This document shows positions 8,877-19,040 of a stretch of 63,863 nt of DNA, piece by piece. The notes under the pieces are model-generated. The model was given only the letters and a program-made list of their open reading frames with translations, was not told where the DNA came from and did not search any database. Every line of letters starts with the position of its first letter. Position 1 is the first letter of the stretch. The stretch is from Rhodoplanes tepidamans (lineage in GTDB: Bacteria > Pseudomonadota > Alphaproteobacteria > Rhizobiales > Xanthobacteraceae), in NCBI RefSeq assembly GCF_030813915.1, contig NZ_JAUSUJ010000034.1, forward strand, positions 1-63,863, written 5' to 3'. Made by a program: the position numbers and the translations under genes.

Positions 8877-9280
8877 CGCTGACCTCGGGGTGGCGCGGCC
8901 GTCGCCGCGCGCGTGGATCCGCCGGCACGATCCCACGCCGGCCGCCTCCCGGGCAACCGGGCCGGGGCGGATTTCGCCGCCCTGTCGCCCGCCGGCCACA
9001 GCCGGGGGAGGGGGCCGCGCCCGCGCGCCGGGCACCCCCGGGGCCCCGTCCGCCGGACGCGCCGATGCTCCCAAAAACGTGATCGTCGCCAGGGCCCGGT
9101 GGGGCAACTTTTTAGCATTTTGCGGGTTTGTTAGCGCACGTCGACCGAACCGCCCGCGCGGTGCGGCCGACCAACACGTCGAAACGCGCGGCACGATCGG
9201 AACGCGCGACCTCGGAACACGCGATTCCAGAACACGCGACACAACAGGCGTCGAACACCTCGTCCTCGGGAGTCACCGTC
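8877..9280. other. Intergenic region between divergent genes
   Basis: About 400 bases between the start of the small secreted protein (minus) and the DUF3828-like protein (plus). It must hold both promoters. The only structure seen is a run of three 15-bp direct repeats at 9200-9244. No convincing gene or RNA is visible. Confidence 0.4.
9200..9244. repeat. Three imperfect 15-bp tandem repeats
   Basis: Units gaacgcgcgacctcg, gaacacgcgattcca and gaacacgcgacacaa sit end to end in the 5' region of the DUF3828-like gene, 36 bases before its ATG. Their role, if any, is unknown. Confidence 0.55.
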
Positions 9281-9841
9281 ATGTCCGTCCGAACGCTCGT
9301 GCGGCGCTGCGCCGTCCTGACCGGTCTTCTCGCCGCGGCGGCGCTCGCGACCCTCGGCGGCCCGGCCGGGGCGCGCGAGACCGACACCTCGGCCAAGACC
9401 TTCCTGTCCGGCATCTACCAGACCTATGTCGGCAACTCCGCCGGCACCGCGAAGGGCGTGGCGCTCGATTCGCCCGAGGCGGTGAAGCGCTACTTCTCGC
9501 ACGGGCTCGCCTCGGTGATCCTGGAGGACGGCGTCGACGTCCGCCCGGCGGGCGGCGGCCTGGTGATCGGCAGCGATCCCTTCGTCGGCCGCGAGTCCTG
9601 GGACATCGCCGACCTCAAGATCGACGTGAAGGACGCCGGGCCGGCCAAGGCGATCGGCACCGTGACGTTCTCCAACTTCGGCAAGCCCGAATCCGTGACG
9701 GTCGAGCTCCTCAAGGTCGGCACCGCCTGGCGGGTGTCGGAGATCAAGTGGGGTCCGCTGACCCTGCGCGGCCTCTACAAGACCAAGTGGCAGGCGGCGA
9801 CCCAGCCCCAGGCCTCGCTCGACCCGTCCCGGGTGAAGTGA
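9281..9841 (+). CDS. Secreted DUF3828-like protein
   Basis: A 186-residue exported protein. The N terminus is a signal peptide (RCAVLTGLLAAAALATLGGPAGA). The mature part starts with KTFLSGIYQTYVGN, a layout like the DUF3828 family of small periplasmic alpha+beta domains, then VTFSNFGKPESVTVELLKVG and WRVSEIKWG strands. Its family assignment is tentative and its function unknown. The ATG at 9281 has a gggag site 13 bases upstream; the reading frame stays open to 9128, but that extension runs through the 15-bp tandem repeats and precedes the signal peptide, so I reject it. Confidence 0.72.
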   Translation: MSVRTLVRRCAVLTGLLAAAALATLGGPAGARETDTSAKTFLSGIYQTYVGNSAGTAKGVALDSPEAVKRYFSHGLASVILEDGVDVRPAGGGLVIGSDPFVGRESWDIADLKIDVKDAGPAKAIGTVTFSNFGKPESVTVELLKVGTAWRVSEIKWGPLTLRGLYKTKWQAATQPQASLDPSRVK

Positions 9842-9911
9842 TCCGGATCGGGGTGGCGCGTCGCGCGTCGTCCCGGCGGTCCGTGCCGCCGCCCCTCGCC
9901 CGTCCGGACGC

Positions 9912-10241
9912 TCAGTCGCGTGACCGGTGGTCCGCCCGCGCCGCGATCCGCACCGGGATCGGGTGCGCCCGCAGCGGCCGGGCACTGCCGCCGCGCGGCT
10001 CCTCCGCCTCCCCCGAAAAGCTCGTCGCGAACGCCGCGCAGGTGAACAGGCCTGCCAGCGCCAGCATCAAGAGCCCGGCGCCGAGCCCGTATTCGGCGGC
10101 CAGCAGCACGCCGTCGGCCCGCGTGTCGGTGGCGACGGCGAGACCCGCGACCGTCAGCGCCGCGAGCGTCACCCCGGTCACGGCCGGTGCCGCGAACAGG
10201 CGGGCAGGGCCGACAGGGGTCTTGCGGCGGTGCAGGGGCAT
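9912..10241 (-). CDS. Small membrane protein, unknown
   Basis: Predicted 109-residue protein with two hydrophobic segments (FAAPAVTGVTLAALTVAGLA at about 16-35 and a longer one at about 45-73) and a basic C-terminal tail. It would be an inner-membrane hairpin protein. No family is recognised. It is transcribed toward the DUF3828-like gene and divergently from the cupin gene. The membrane segments and plausible ATG argue for a real gene, but there is no other support. Confidence 0.5.
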   Translation of the reverse strand: MPLHRRKTPVGPARLFAAPAVTGVTLAALTVAGLAVATDTRADGVLLAAEYGLGAGLLMLALAGLFTCAAFATSFSGEAEEPRGGSARPLRAHPIPVRIAARADHRSRD

Positions 10242-10463
10242 GGGCGCGGCTCCGCCGGCTGTCGTCTCTCCCCGTGGCTCAACCGGAGGCCGTGCGGCCG
10301 GTTCCCCGCCCTCGGCGTCGGCGCGTGCCGCCGGGGCCGGTCGCTCCCTGTCGCGCGCCCCCTGTCGCGGGCGTCGCCGGGCTCTATAGTCGGCCCGGTC
10401 GGTCCGGCGGCGCGTCGCCCTCGGACCGGCGCAGGGAACGAAACGGTTCGGAGAAGGACAGAC

Positions 10464-10874
10464 ATGGACATTCAGACCTGCGGCAGCGTGCCGTCGCGGC
10501 GGGCGAACCCGGACTGGTTTTCCGGGACGGTGTGGCAGGACCCGGTGGTCGAGGCGCCGGCGCCGGCCCGCATCCGCTCCGCCTGGGTGCGCTTCGAGCC
10601 GTCCGCCCGCACCAACTGGCACACCCATCCGCTCGGCCAGACCCTGGTGATCGTCTCCGGCAAGGGCCGGGTGCAGACCTGGGGCGGCCCGGTGCGCGAG
10701 GTGCGGGCCGGCGACGTGGTGTGGATCCCGCCGGGCGAGAAGCACTGGCACGGCGCCGCCCTCGACGTCGCCATGGAGCACCTCGCCATGCACGAGGCCA
10801 ATGCCGAGGGAAAGCACGTCGACTGGATGGAGAAGGTCACCGACGCGGACTACGGGGCGCCGCTCGGCGCATGA
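10464..10874 (+). CDS. Single-domain cupin protein
   Basis: A 136-residue cytoplasmic cupin of the carboxymuconolactone-decarboxylase-associated/TM1287-like type. Cupin motif 1 is WHTHPLGQTLVIVSGKG and motif 2 is PPGEKHWHGA; the histidines and glutamine are placed to bind one metal ion. Proteins of this size act as metal-dependent isomerases, dioxygenases or small-molecule sensors, and the substrate cannot be told from sequence. The start follows a strong ggagaagga site. A lectin-like gene follows after 78 bases in the same direction. Confidence 0.85.
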   Translation: MDIQTCGSVPSRRANPDWFSGTVWQDPVVEAPAPARIRSAWVRFEPSARTNWHTHPLGQTLVIVSGKGRVQTWGGPVREVRAGDVVWIPPGEKHWHGAALDVAMEHLAMHEANAEGKHVDWMEKVTDADYGAPLGA

Positions 10875-10952
10875 TCGCTCGGCGGCCGGGCGGCTCCGTC
10901 CGCCCGGCCGCACCCGCCCCGCCGGAACGAGAAACCATCAGGGAGGACTGCC

Positions 10953-11639
10953 ATGACAAGGACGAGGTGCCCGTTCGCCGCGACCGCGGCGTCTCTCGCG
11001 CTCGCCGGCGGCCTCGGGCTCGCCGCCCCGGCGGCGGCCCAGCAGGCCGGCATGAGCTTCTTCGTCACCAGCCAGGGACCCGGCAAGGGCGGCGATCTCG
11101 GCGGCCTCGCCGGCGCCGACCGCCACTGCCAGATGCTCGCCGTCGCGGTCGGGGCCGGCGGCAAGACCTGGCGCGCCTACCTCTCGACCCAGGCGGTCGA
11201 CGGCGCGGAGGCGGTGAACGCCCGCGACCGCATCGGCCGCGGCCCGTGGACCAACGCCAAGGGCGAGGTGATCGCCAGGGACGTCGACGACCTGCACGGC
11301 GGACGCAACAACCTCACCAAGCAGACGGCGCTGAGCGAGAAGGGCGAGGTGATCAACGGCCGCGGCGACACGCCGAACCGCCACGACGTCCTCACCGGCT
11401 CGCAGCCGGACGGCCGCGCCTTCCCGCCCGGCGAGGACCGCACCTGCCGCAACTGGACCAGCGGCACGACCGGCAGCGCCATGGTCGGCCACCACGACCG
11501 CATCGGCCTGCGCGACGACGAGCCGTCGCGCTCGTGGAACGCCTCGCATCCCTCGCGCGGCCCCGGCGGCGGCTGCACCCAGGCCGACCTCCGCTCCACC
11601 GGCGGCGACGGGCTCCTGTACTGCTTCGCCGTGGAGTGA
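10953..11639 (+). CDS. Secreted lectin-like protein
   Basis: A 228-residue protein with a signal peptide (ATAASLALAGGLGLAAPAAAQ). The mature part begins MSFFVTSQGPGKGGDLGGLAGADRHCQ and contains TWRAYLST, RDRIGRGPW, TCRNWTSG, MVGHHDRIGL and a C-terminal GGGCTQADLRSTGGDGLLYCF. This pattern, with Cys and Trp at fixed places, is seen in proteobacterial secreted proteins annotated as lectins and resembles a C-type-lectin or endostatin-like fold. It is probably periplasmic or extracellular and stabilised by disulfides. The ligand is unknown. A gggagg ribosome site precedes the ATG. Confidence 0.78.
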   Translation: MTRTRCPFAATAASLALAGGLGLAAPAAAQQAGMSFFVTSQGPGKGGDLGGLAGADRHCQMLAVAVGAGGKTWRAYLSTQAVDGAEAVNARDRIGRGPWTNAKGEVIARDVDDLHGGRNNLTKQTALSEKGEVINGRGDTPNRHDVLTGSQPDGRAFPPGEDRTCRNWTSGTTGSAMVGHHDRIGLRDDEPSRSWNASHPSRGPGGGCTQADLRSTGGDGLLYCFAVE

Positions 11640-11951
11640 CGGGGGCACCTAACCTCTCCCCGCAAGCGGGGAGAGGTCGGCGCGCGAAGCGCGGCGGGTA
11701 AGGGGCCTCGCGGCGACTCTCGACGTCTCTGCTCTGTGGCGGCGCCCCCTCATCCGTCTCGCCGCTCTGCGGCGAGACGCCTTCTCCCCGCCTGCGGGGA
11801 GAAGCCGAAACGGGCTCCGTGCCCGCGGCCCCGCCGGCGTGCCACCCCGCTCCACGCCCGGCATGGGGCCCATCCCGCCGGTCCTCTCCCCGAAACCCTG
11901 TAATCGTTCTATAAGCGGCGGTCCCCCGCGGAACGAGCCAGGATTGATGCC
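11640..11951. repeat. REP-like repeat, family B (copy 1), filling the gap before fumarase
   Basis: Most of this 312-base gap is a large imperfect inverted repeat at 11650-11815: 'ctctccccgcaagcggggagagg' plus 'gaagcgcggcgggtaagggg' on the left and 'cccctcatccgtctcgccgctctgcggcgagacg' plus 'ttctccccgcctgcggggagaa' on the right. Related copies lie near 16524 and 62240. The remaining bases before the fumarase ATG show no other feature. Confidence 0.75.
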
Positions 11952-13601
<1,650 letters not shown>

Positions 13602-13643
13602 GGGGGCGGCGGCGCGCCGCCACTCGCCACACCAGAATCGATC

Positions 13644-13694
13644 CGTCACCCTGAGGTGCTCGCCGAAGGCGAGCCTCGAAGGGCGACGGCCCGG
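13644..13694. repeat. REP-like repeat, family C (copy 1)
   Basis: Sequence 'cgtcaccctgaggtgctcgc', 'cgaaggcgag', 'cctcgaagggcgacggcc', which folds on itself. It is repeated at 14132 and inverted at 14033, and lies 18 bases before the GIY-YIG gene. Confidence 0.8.
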
Positions 13695-13711
13695 AGCGGC
13701 GCGAAATCGCA

Positions 13712-14032
13712 ATGGAGCTTGCGATGGGCGCGGTCGTCTACATGTTGCTTTGTGCCGATGGGTCCTACTACGTCGGGAGCACCACGGACGATGGGCTCGA
13801 ACGCCGTGTGGCGGAGCACAACGCCGGAGTTCATCCCGACGCGTATACATGGTCGCGTCGGCCCGTGGCCGTCGTCTGGAGCGAGCAGTTCGACCGCATC
13901 ACGGATGCGATAGCAGTCGAACGGCAGCTCAAGGGGTGGAGTCGTGCGAAGAAGCACGCGCTCGTCCGCGGCGATTGGCCCGGAGTCGTCCGTGCAGCGA
14001 AACGGCGCGGCGGTCGCGATCCATCGCCGTAA
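13712..14032 (+). CDS. GIY-YIG family endonuclease-like protein
   Basis: Small single-domain protein (106 residues) of the GIY-YIG superfamily, UPF0213/YhbQ-like group. Expected elements are present: VVYML near 8-12, SYYVGST at 18-24 (the YIG half), Arg31/Arg32 in LERRVAEHN, and Glu70 in AVERQLKGW, the metal-binding glutamate. It is therefore likely to be a competent DNA-nicking or structure-specific nuclease; its cellular target is unknown. Either ATG 13712 or ATG 13724 could be used. The gene fills almost exactly the space between an inverted pair of family C repeats: one ends 18 bases before the ATG and the other begins right after the stop. Confidence 0.85.
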   Translation: MELAMGAVVYMLLCADGSYYVGSTTDDGLERRVAEHNAGVHPDAYTWSRRPVAVVWSEQFDRITDAIAVERQLKGWSRAKKHALVRGDWPGVVRAAKRRGGRDPSP

Positions 14033-14085
14033 GGGCCGTCGCCCTTCGAGGCCCGGCTGCGCCGGGCACCTCAGGGTGACGGGGC
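14033..14085. repeat. REP-like repeat, family C (copy 2, inverted)
   Basis: 'gggccgtcgcccttcgaggc', then 'gcgccgggcacctcagggtgacg', the reverse complement of copies 1 and 3. It starts immediately after the GIY-YIG stop codon. Confidence 0.8.
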
Positions 14086-14131
14086 GAAGCTTTGGGCCGC
14101 TGCACCGGCATATTGCAGCACTGCCTCTCAC

Positions 14132-14182
14132 CGTCACCCTGAGGTGCTCGCCGAAGGCGAGCCTCGAAGGGCGACGGCCCGA
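14132..14182. repeat. REP-like repeat, family C (copy 3)
   Basis: Near-identical to copy 1 over about 50 bases ('cgtcaccctgaggtgctcgc' through 'gaagggcgacggcc'), same orientation, lying between the GIY-YIG gene and the convergent DUF3616 gene. Confidence 0.8.
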
Positions 14183-14218
14183 GTCTCGGGGCCCGCTGGC
14201 CCTGAATGGCTGCCACCC

Positions 14219-15301
14219 TCACCGCCGCACCCGGTACTCCGTCGGAAACCCGTTCTCGGCGCCGTCGTAGAGGATCAGCAGGTGCAGCGGCTTGTCGGGC
14301 GCGTCGCGCAGCACCAGCACGGTCTCGGCCTTGGCGTCCTCGGGCAGGCCCTTCGGCGGGGTGAGGGTGCCGAGCGGGGCGAGCGCGCCGGTCGTCTCGT
14401 TCCAGTGCCACAGGGCGGGCGGCACGGCCTGGTCGTTGACCGGGCCGGACAGGACGATCAGGCCGTCGCGCACCGCCGCGAGGTCGCGGATGCCGGTGGT
14501 CGGTCCCAGCGCGAGGCGGGTCACCGTCGGGGCGAGCGGCTTGTCCGAGGAGAACACCGCCTCGGCGTCGACGCTCAGGATGAAGGCCTGGCCGTCCACC
14601 GACGGCCCGCGAAAGCCGAGATGCATGCGGCCGTCCTTCACGGCGATCCCCTCGACGTTGACGCCGTTGCGGTCGAGCGGCTGGTCGTAGAACGCCCCGA
14701 TGCCGTCGGCGGCGCGCATCGCCTCGCCGAGCCGGGTCGAGCGCTCGACCCCGGTCGGCTCCTCCTCGGAGACCGGGAACGTCGGCCGGCCGCGGGCGTC
14801 GACCGGGAAGCGCATCACCACGAAGCGGGCGCTGCCGGCGCCGTCGCCGTGGCGCGGCCGGCCGTGCGAGCCGACCACCCAGAAGAACCCGTCGGCGAAG
14901 GCGACGCCCTCGGCGTCGGGATCGCCCCGCACGTCCTTGGCCGTGAGACGGATCACCGTGCCGGGCTCGAGCGTGCGGTCCTTCACCGCGAAGAACTGGG
15001 CGTACTTCTTCTCGTCGTTGACGATCAGGCAGGAGGCGAGGCGCGGCCGCGCCGGCGCGCAGGCGGCGCCCGAGAGGTTCATGCGGGCGCGGGTGCGCGC
15101 CGTCTCGCCGGCCGCCTTCCGGGCGAAGTCGCCGTCGACCGACCAGGTCTTCTTCGCCGGGGCGAGCGCCGGCATCTCGGCGGCGGCCGGCGCGGCCACG
15201 GCCGCCGCGGCGGCGGCGAGCCACAGCGGCACGGCCACCGCCACGAGGAGACGGAGCGGACGGACGGGACCCCGGCCCGGGGGCGGCGACACGAGCGGCA
15301 T
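14219..15301 (-). CDS. Secreted DUF3616 protein
   Basis: A 360-residue exported protein with a signal segment (LRLLVAVAVPLWLAAAAAAVAAPAAA) followed by a beta-rich domain of the DUF3616 type. Typical wording is DAEGVAFADGFFWVVGSHG, VNVEGIAVKDGRMHLGFRGP and IRDLAAVRDGLIVLSGP, a pattern of repeated blades like a beta-propeller. The enzymatic or binding role is unknown. The ATG at 15301 is chosen over a GTG at 15325 because AAGAGG lies seven bases upstream of the ATG. The gene is convergent with the GIY-YIG gene and divergent from the binding-protein gene. Confidence 0.82.
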   Translation of the reverse strand: MPLVSPPPGRGPVRPLRLLVAVAVPLWLAAAAAAVAAPAAAEMPALAPAKKTWSVDGDFARKAAGETARTRARMNLSGAACAPARPRLASCLIVNDEKKYAQFFAVKDRTLEPGTVIRLTAKDVRGDPDAEGVAFADGFFWVVGSHGRPRHGDGAGSARFVVMRFPVDARGRPTFPVSEEEPTGVERSTRLGEAMRAADGIGAFYDQPLDRNGVNVEGIAVKDGRMHLGFRGPSVDGQAFILSVDAEAVFSSDKPLAPTVTRLALGPTTGIRDLAAVRDGLIVLSGPVNDQAVPPALWHWNETTGALAPLGTLTPPKGLPEDAKAETVLVLRDAPDKPLHLLILYDGAENGFPTEYRVRR

Positions 15302-15490
15302 GGGACGACCTCTTGATCGTCCCACCTAGCGCGGAGCCGGGGCCGGACGCAATCGGCAGCCGGCCCGTCGGCGGCGGGGATGGCCTCGCGCCCGAAAAGG
15401 CGCTTTGATGCCGAAAAGCCCGGCCGCACCCGCGGCGGGACGGGGCCGGAACCGGGCCGGCCGCGTCCGCAATCCAGTGAAGGATCTCCC

Positions 15491-16477
15491 ATGCCGACCC
15501 TGCCCGTCTCGCGCCGCCTCGTCGTTTCGGGGCTCGCCGCCGCGCTCCTGCCCGCCTCGGCCCTGCGGGCCGAGGACCAGTGGCCCACCCGTCCCGTCAC
15601 CCTGATCGTGCCCTTCGCGGCCGGCGGCTCGACCGACGTGATCGCCCGCGTCGTCGCCGAAGGGCTGCGCCAGGAGCTCGGCCAGCCCGTGCTGGTCGAC
15701 AACCGTGGCGGTGCCGGCGGCACCATCGGCACGGCGGCGATCGTCAAGGCCCAGCCCGACGGCTACACGATCGGCATGGGCACGGCCTCGACGCTGGCCA
15801 TCAATCCGGCGGCCTACAAGACTCTCGGCTACGACGTGCTCACCGGCCTGATCCCGGTCAGCAACATCGCCGCGGTGCCCAACATCATGTCGATCAATGC
15901 CGACGTGAAGGCGGCCGACATGGCGGCCTTCGTCGCGCTCGCCAAGGCGCAGCCCGGCAAGCTCGCCTACGCGTCGGCCGGCATCGGCTCGGTCAGCCAC
16001 CTGATGGGCGAGCAGCTCAAGCTCGCCACCGGCACCGACATCGTGCACGTGCCGTATCGCGGCATCGGCCCGGCCCTCAACGACACGGTCGCCGGCCAGG
16101 TGCAGGTGCTGTTCGACAATCTGCCCTCGACCCTGCCGATGGTGCAGGCCGGCAAGCTGCGGGCGCTCGCCGTGTCGGGGCCGAAGCGGGTCGCGGCGCT
16201 GCCCGACGTGCCGACCTTCACGGAGCTCGGTCTCGACGATCTCGGCTGGATGGCGTTCTTCGGCATCGTGGTGCCCGACAGGACGCCGCCCGCCATCGTG
16301 TCGAAGCTGCACGCCGCCACCGTCAAGGCGCTCGGCCACGAGGAGGTGAAGACCCGCCTCGTCGCCCAGCAGGCCGTGCTGGTCGGCAACGGGCCGCAGG
16401 AGTTCGCCGCCGAGATCCGCCGCGACCTCGCCCGCATGAAGCGCGCCGTCGCCGCCGCGAAGATCGAGCTGAACTGA
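15491..16477 (+). CDS. Tripartite tricarboxylate transporter receptor (TctC/Bug family)
   Basis: Periplasmic solute-binding protein, 328 residues, with a twin-arginine-like signal region (SRRLVVSGLAAALLPASALRA). Bug-family landmarks are WPTRPVTLIVPFAAGGSTD at the start of the mature protein, DNRGGAGGTIGTAAIVKAQPDGYT, and YASAGIGSVSHLMGEQLK. Members bind carboxylates or other small polar molecules for TctAB-type permeases. No tctA or tctB gene is nearby, so its membrane partner is encoded elsewhere or it acts as a sensor. An aaggatc site precedes the ATG. The ligand cannot be predicted. Confidence 0.9.
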   Translation: MPTLPVSRRLVVSGLAAALLPASALRAEDQWPTRPVTLIVPFAAGGSTDVIARVVAEGLRQELGQPVLVDNRGGAGGTIGTAAIVKAQPDGYTIGMGTASTLAINPAAYKTLGYDVLTGLIPVSNIAAVPNIMSINADVKAADMAAFVALAKAQPGKLAYASAGIGSVSHLMGEQLKLATGTDIVHVPYRGIGPALNDTVAGQVQVLFDNLPSTLPMVQAGKLRALAVSGPKRVAALPDVPTFTELGLDDLGWMAFFGIVVPDRTPPAIVSKLHAATVKALGHEEVKTRLVAQQAVLVGNGPQEFAAEIRRDLARMKRAVAAAKIELN

Positions 16478-16523
16478 TCAGGTCGTCGCCTGCGCGCGCG
16501 GTCCGTGCCGCCCGCGGCGCCAC

Positions 16524-16690
16524 TTCCCTCTCCCCTCGTGGGAGAGGGTGCCCTCGCGGAGCGAGGGCGGGTGAGGGGGCGTGCCGCGAGCTCCGAGCAA
16601 GAGGAGAGCCCCCTCACCCGTCTCGCCGCTGCGCGGCGAGCCACCCTCTTGTCGCGCGAGAGCGCGACCCGCGAGGGGAGAGGGAAAGGA
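16524..16690. repeat. REP-like repeat, family B (copy 2)
   Basis: Large imperfect inverted repeat: 'ccctctcccctcgtgggagag' and 'ggagcgagggcgggtgaggg' on the left, 'cccctcacccgtctcgccgc', 'tgcgcggcgagccaccctct' and 'gaggggagagggaaagg' on the right. It separates convergent genes and resembles copies near 11650 and 62240. Confidence 0.75.
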
Positions 16691-16710
16691 GCCGACAGGT
16701 CTTCCGGGCA

Positions 16711-17184
16711 CTACCCCCCGAACCGCCGCGCCAGCACATGATCCAGCGACACCGCGCCGGCGCCGCGGGTCATCAGGATCAGCAGGCAGGCGGCCCAGGT
16801 GCCGTGGGTCGGCCAGGCGTCGGGATAGACGAGGATCTCGATCACCAGCGTCATGATCAGCAGCGCCAGCGCCGAGAGCCGCGTGGCGAGGCCGAGCACC
16901 AGCAGCACCGGGAACAGATGCTCGGCGATCGCCGCCGCATACGCCGTGACCGTCGGATCGACCAGCGGCAGCCGGTACTCGTCGCGGAACAGGTCGACGG
17001 CCGTCTCCGACAGGGCGAAGCCGTCCACCTTGGTCTGGCCGGAGCGCCAGAACACGCCGGCGATCGACAGCCGCGCCACCAGGGCGACCAGCCCGTAGGG
17101 GATGCGCTCCAGCGCGGCCGTGACGCCGCGCATCAGGGCGACGGCCGGCGAGGCGGCGGGACGGTGGATGGTGACGTCGGTCAT
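16711..17184 (-). CDS. DoxX family membrane protein of the bufferin operon
   Basis: Inner-membrane protein of 157 residues with four hydrophobic segments in the DoxX arrangement (GLVALVARLSIAGVFWRSGQTKVDG in segment 1, AAAIAEHLFPVLLVLGLATRL, LALLIMTLVIEILVY and the last near the C terminus). DoxX proteins often travel with DUF692/DUF2063/DUF2282 genes, and here the start overlaps the DUF2063 stop by four bases (ATGA), so it is the last gene of the bufferin operon. Its role there is not settled; it may support redox or assembly steps at the membrane. Confidence 0.87.
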   Translation of the reverse strand: MTDVTIHRPAASPAVALMRGVTAALERIPYGLVALVARLSIAGVFWRSGQTKVDGFALSETAVDLFRDEYRLPLVDPTVTAYAAAIAEHLFPVLLVLGLATRLSALALLIMTLVIEILVYPDAWPTHGTWAACLLILMTRGAGAVSLDHVLARRFGG

Positions 17185-17948
17185 GGCGAGGCCTCCGGGG
17201 CGGGCGTGACGGCGGTGGCGAGCCCGCTGCCGATCAGCAGGGCGAGCGCGGCGGTGGGATCGAAGCCGGCGTCGTCGGCGAGCGCCGCCACGGCCGCGTC
17301 GGCGATCGCGGCGTCGGCGCGCAAGGCGGCGAGGAAGGCGGCGGCGCCGGGCGGCAGCCGCGTCACCGTGACGTCGAGATGCGGGCGCAGCACCAGCGCG
17401 TCCTCGGGCGTGTCGAAGTCGACCGGGCCGAGCGCGGCGGTGCCGCTGTTCATCGCCCAGATGGTCACGACCGGGAAGGGCGAGCGCACGATCGCGGCCG
17501 ACGGATGCAGGGCGACGCGCAGCGTGCCGAGCGTGGCGGGATCGATCGCGGCGAAATCGCTCGGGCCGAGCGGCACCGCGTCGGCGGCGTGATACGCGCG
17601 GGTGCGCGCCGCCTCGAGCCGCGCCACGTCGGCGAGCCACGGCATCCCGGCCGCCGGCGGGAAGTGCTCCAGGAACGCCGGAAAGCCGTCGCCGTAGCGC
17701 ATCAGCAGCGGCGAGCGCGGCGGATGGGCGCGCACGAAGTCGCGCGCCGTCGCGGCGAAGAAGTCCTCGCCGACGATCTGTTCGGTCGCCGGAAACCGCG
17801 CCCGCAGCGCCTCGATCAGCGACGCCGTGACGTTGTTGCGGTAGACCGCGAAGCGCCTTTCGGGATGCCGTGCCGTGTGCGACGTGATCTCGACCGGCAG
17901 CGGCCGGCCGGGATCGAGCAGCGCGGCGGCGAAGGGCGCGCCGCTCAT
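17181..17948 (-). CDS. bufC: DUF2063 partner protein (BufC-type)
   Basis: A 255-residue cytoplasmic protein with an N-terminal DUF2063 DNA-binding-like fold ([55 protein letters not shown]). In studied systems DUF2063 proteins act as the recognition partner that presents the precursor peptide to the MNIO enzyme, playing the role of a RiPP recognition element. The start overlaps the bufB stop by four bases and its stop overlaps the doxX start by four, so the three genes are tightly coupled. The function here is inferred from family and synteny. Confidence 0.87.
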   Translation of the reverse strand: MSGAPFAAALLDPGRPLPVEITSHTARHPERRFAVYRNNVTASLIEALRARFPATEQIVGEDFFAATARDFVRAHPPRSPLLMRYGDGFPAFLEHFPPAAGMPWLADVARLEAARTRAYHAADAVPLGPSDFAAIDPATLGTLRVALHPSAAIVRSPFPVVTIWAMNSGTAALGPVDFDTPEDALVLRPHLDVTVTRLPPGAAAFLAALRADAAIADAAVAALADDAGFDPTAALALLIGSGLATAVTPAPEASP

Positions 17949-18811
17949 GCCGCGTCCTTTCGAGCCGCGACGTCCGCCCGCAGCACCGCCCGCGCCCGCT
18001 CGGCCTCGGCGCGCAGCACCGGCCAGTCGGGCACGTCGTTGTCCCATTCGATCAGGGTCGGCAGCGGCCCGGTGCGGGCGATGGTCTTCTCGTACAGCGT
18101 CCACACCGGGTCGGCGACCGGGGTGCCGTGGGCGTCGATCAGCAGGGCCGCGCCGGCGTCGTCGCGCGTCTCGGCATGGCCGCCGAGATGGATCTCCTTC
18201 ACCTGCGCGAGCGGAAACGCGTTCAGATAGTCCTCCGCCGAGGTGCCGTGATTGGTCGCCGAGACGAACACGTTGTTGACGTCGAGCAGCAGCCCGCAGC
18301 CGGTGCGCCGCGCCACCTCGCGCAGGAAGTCCGTCTCGGCGATCGTGCTGGTGGCGAACAGCACGTAGGTCGACGGATTCTCCAGCAGCATCTCGCGGCC
18401 GAGCGCGGTCTGCACGGCATCGACATGCTCGCACACCCGCGCCAGCGTCGCGGCCGTGTAGGGCAGGGGCAGGAGATCGTTGTAGAAGACCTCGTCGTGC
18501 GACGACCAGGCGAGATGCTCTGAGAAGCTCGCCGGCGGATGCCGGTCGCACAGCGTCTTCAGCCGGCCGAGATGCTCCGGGTCGAGCGGCCGCAGCCCGC
18601 CGATCGACAGGCCGACGCCGTGGATCGACAGCGCGTATCTGTCGCGCAGCGCCGCCAGCATGGCGTGCGGCGGGCCGCCGGCGCCCATGTAGTTCTCGGC
18701 GTGGATCTCGACGAAGCCGAGCGGCGCGGCGTCGGCGAGGAGGCCGTCGAGATGCTGCGGCTTGAAGCCGACGCCGGCATCGGCCGGCAGGGTGGAACGG
18801 GCGAAGGTCAT
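17945..18811 (-). CDS. bufB: Multinuclear non-heme iron oxidase (MNIO, DUF692), BufB-type
   Basis: A 288-residue TIM-barrel enzyme of the DUF692/MNIO family, which uses two or three iron ions and oxygen to rework cysteines of a precursor peptide. Candidate metal ligands sit where the family has them: H37 and E39 (IHAEN), H64 (SIHG), H99 (SEHLAW), E144 (ENPS), D177 and N179 (LDVNN), H208 and H212 (HLGGH), D226/H228 (DAHG) and E255. In Caulobacter bufferins the homologous enzyme converts cysteines into thiooxazoles that chelate copper. The predicted substrate is the BufA peptide encoded 230 bases upstream; a REP-like repeat intervenes. Confidence 0.92.
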   Translation of the reverse strand: MTFARSTLPADAGVGFKPQHLDGLLADAAPLGFVEIHAENYMGAGGPPHAMLAALRDRYALSIHGVGLSIGGLRPLDPEHLGRLKTLCDRHPPASFSEHLAWSSHDEVFYNDLLPLPYTAATLARVCEHVDAVQTALGREMLLENPSTYVLFATSTIAETDFLREVARRTGCGLLLDVNNVFVSATNHGTSAEDYLNAFPLAQVKEIHLGGHAETRDDAGAALLIDAHGTPVADPVWTLYEKTIARTGPLPTLIEWDNDVPDWPVLRAEAERARAVLRADVAARKDAA

Positions 18812-18850
18812 GCGAATCTCGTGATTGATGTTGTTTCCACTGAGGTCGGT

Positions 18851-18944
18851 CCACCCTCCGCTCATTCCCGCGAAAGCGGGACTCCAGAGCCGCACGTCGT
18901 GCGGCCTCTGGATCCCCGCCTGCGCGGGGACGAGCGGGCGCTGC
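18851..18944. repeat. REP-like repeat, family A (copy 3), inside the bufferin operon
   Basis: 'cattcccgcgaaagcgggac', 'tccagagccgcacgtcgtgcggcctctgga' split here by a hairpin centre, then 'tccccgcctgcgcggggacg'. The most complete copy, folding into three adjacent stems. It lies between bufA and bufB and could stabilise the bufA message or lower expression of the downstream genes (inference). Confidence 0.8.
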
Positions 18945-19040
18945 TGATTCGTCGCCACTGGAAACGGTCCGGCTCGGAGCCGTGATGCCCGGCGCGGCGG
19001 GGGGCGGCCCCGCCGCGCCGGTCCGATCGGCTCGGCCTGA

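Noticed and set aside
9200-9244. Tandem repeats considered as a CRISPR array
   Set aside because: Units are 15 bp, adjacent without spacers, only three copies, and there are no Cas1-type adaptation or effector genes. The VapD protein has a Cas2-like fold but is not part of a CRISPR locus.
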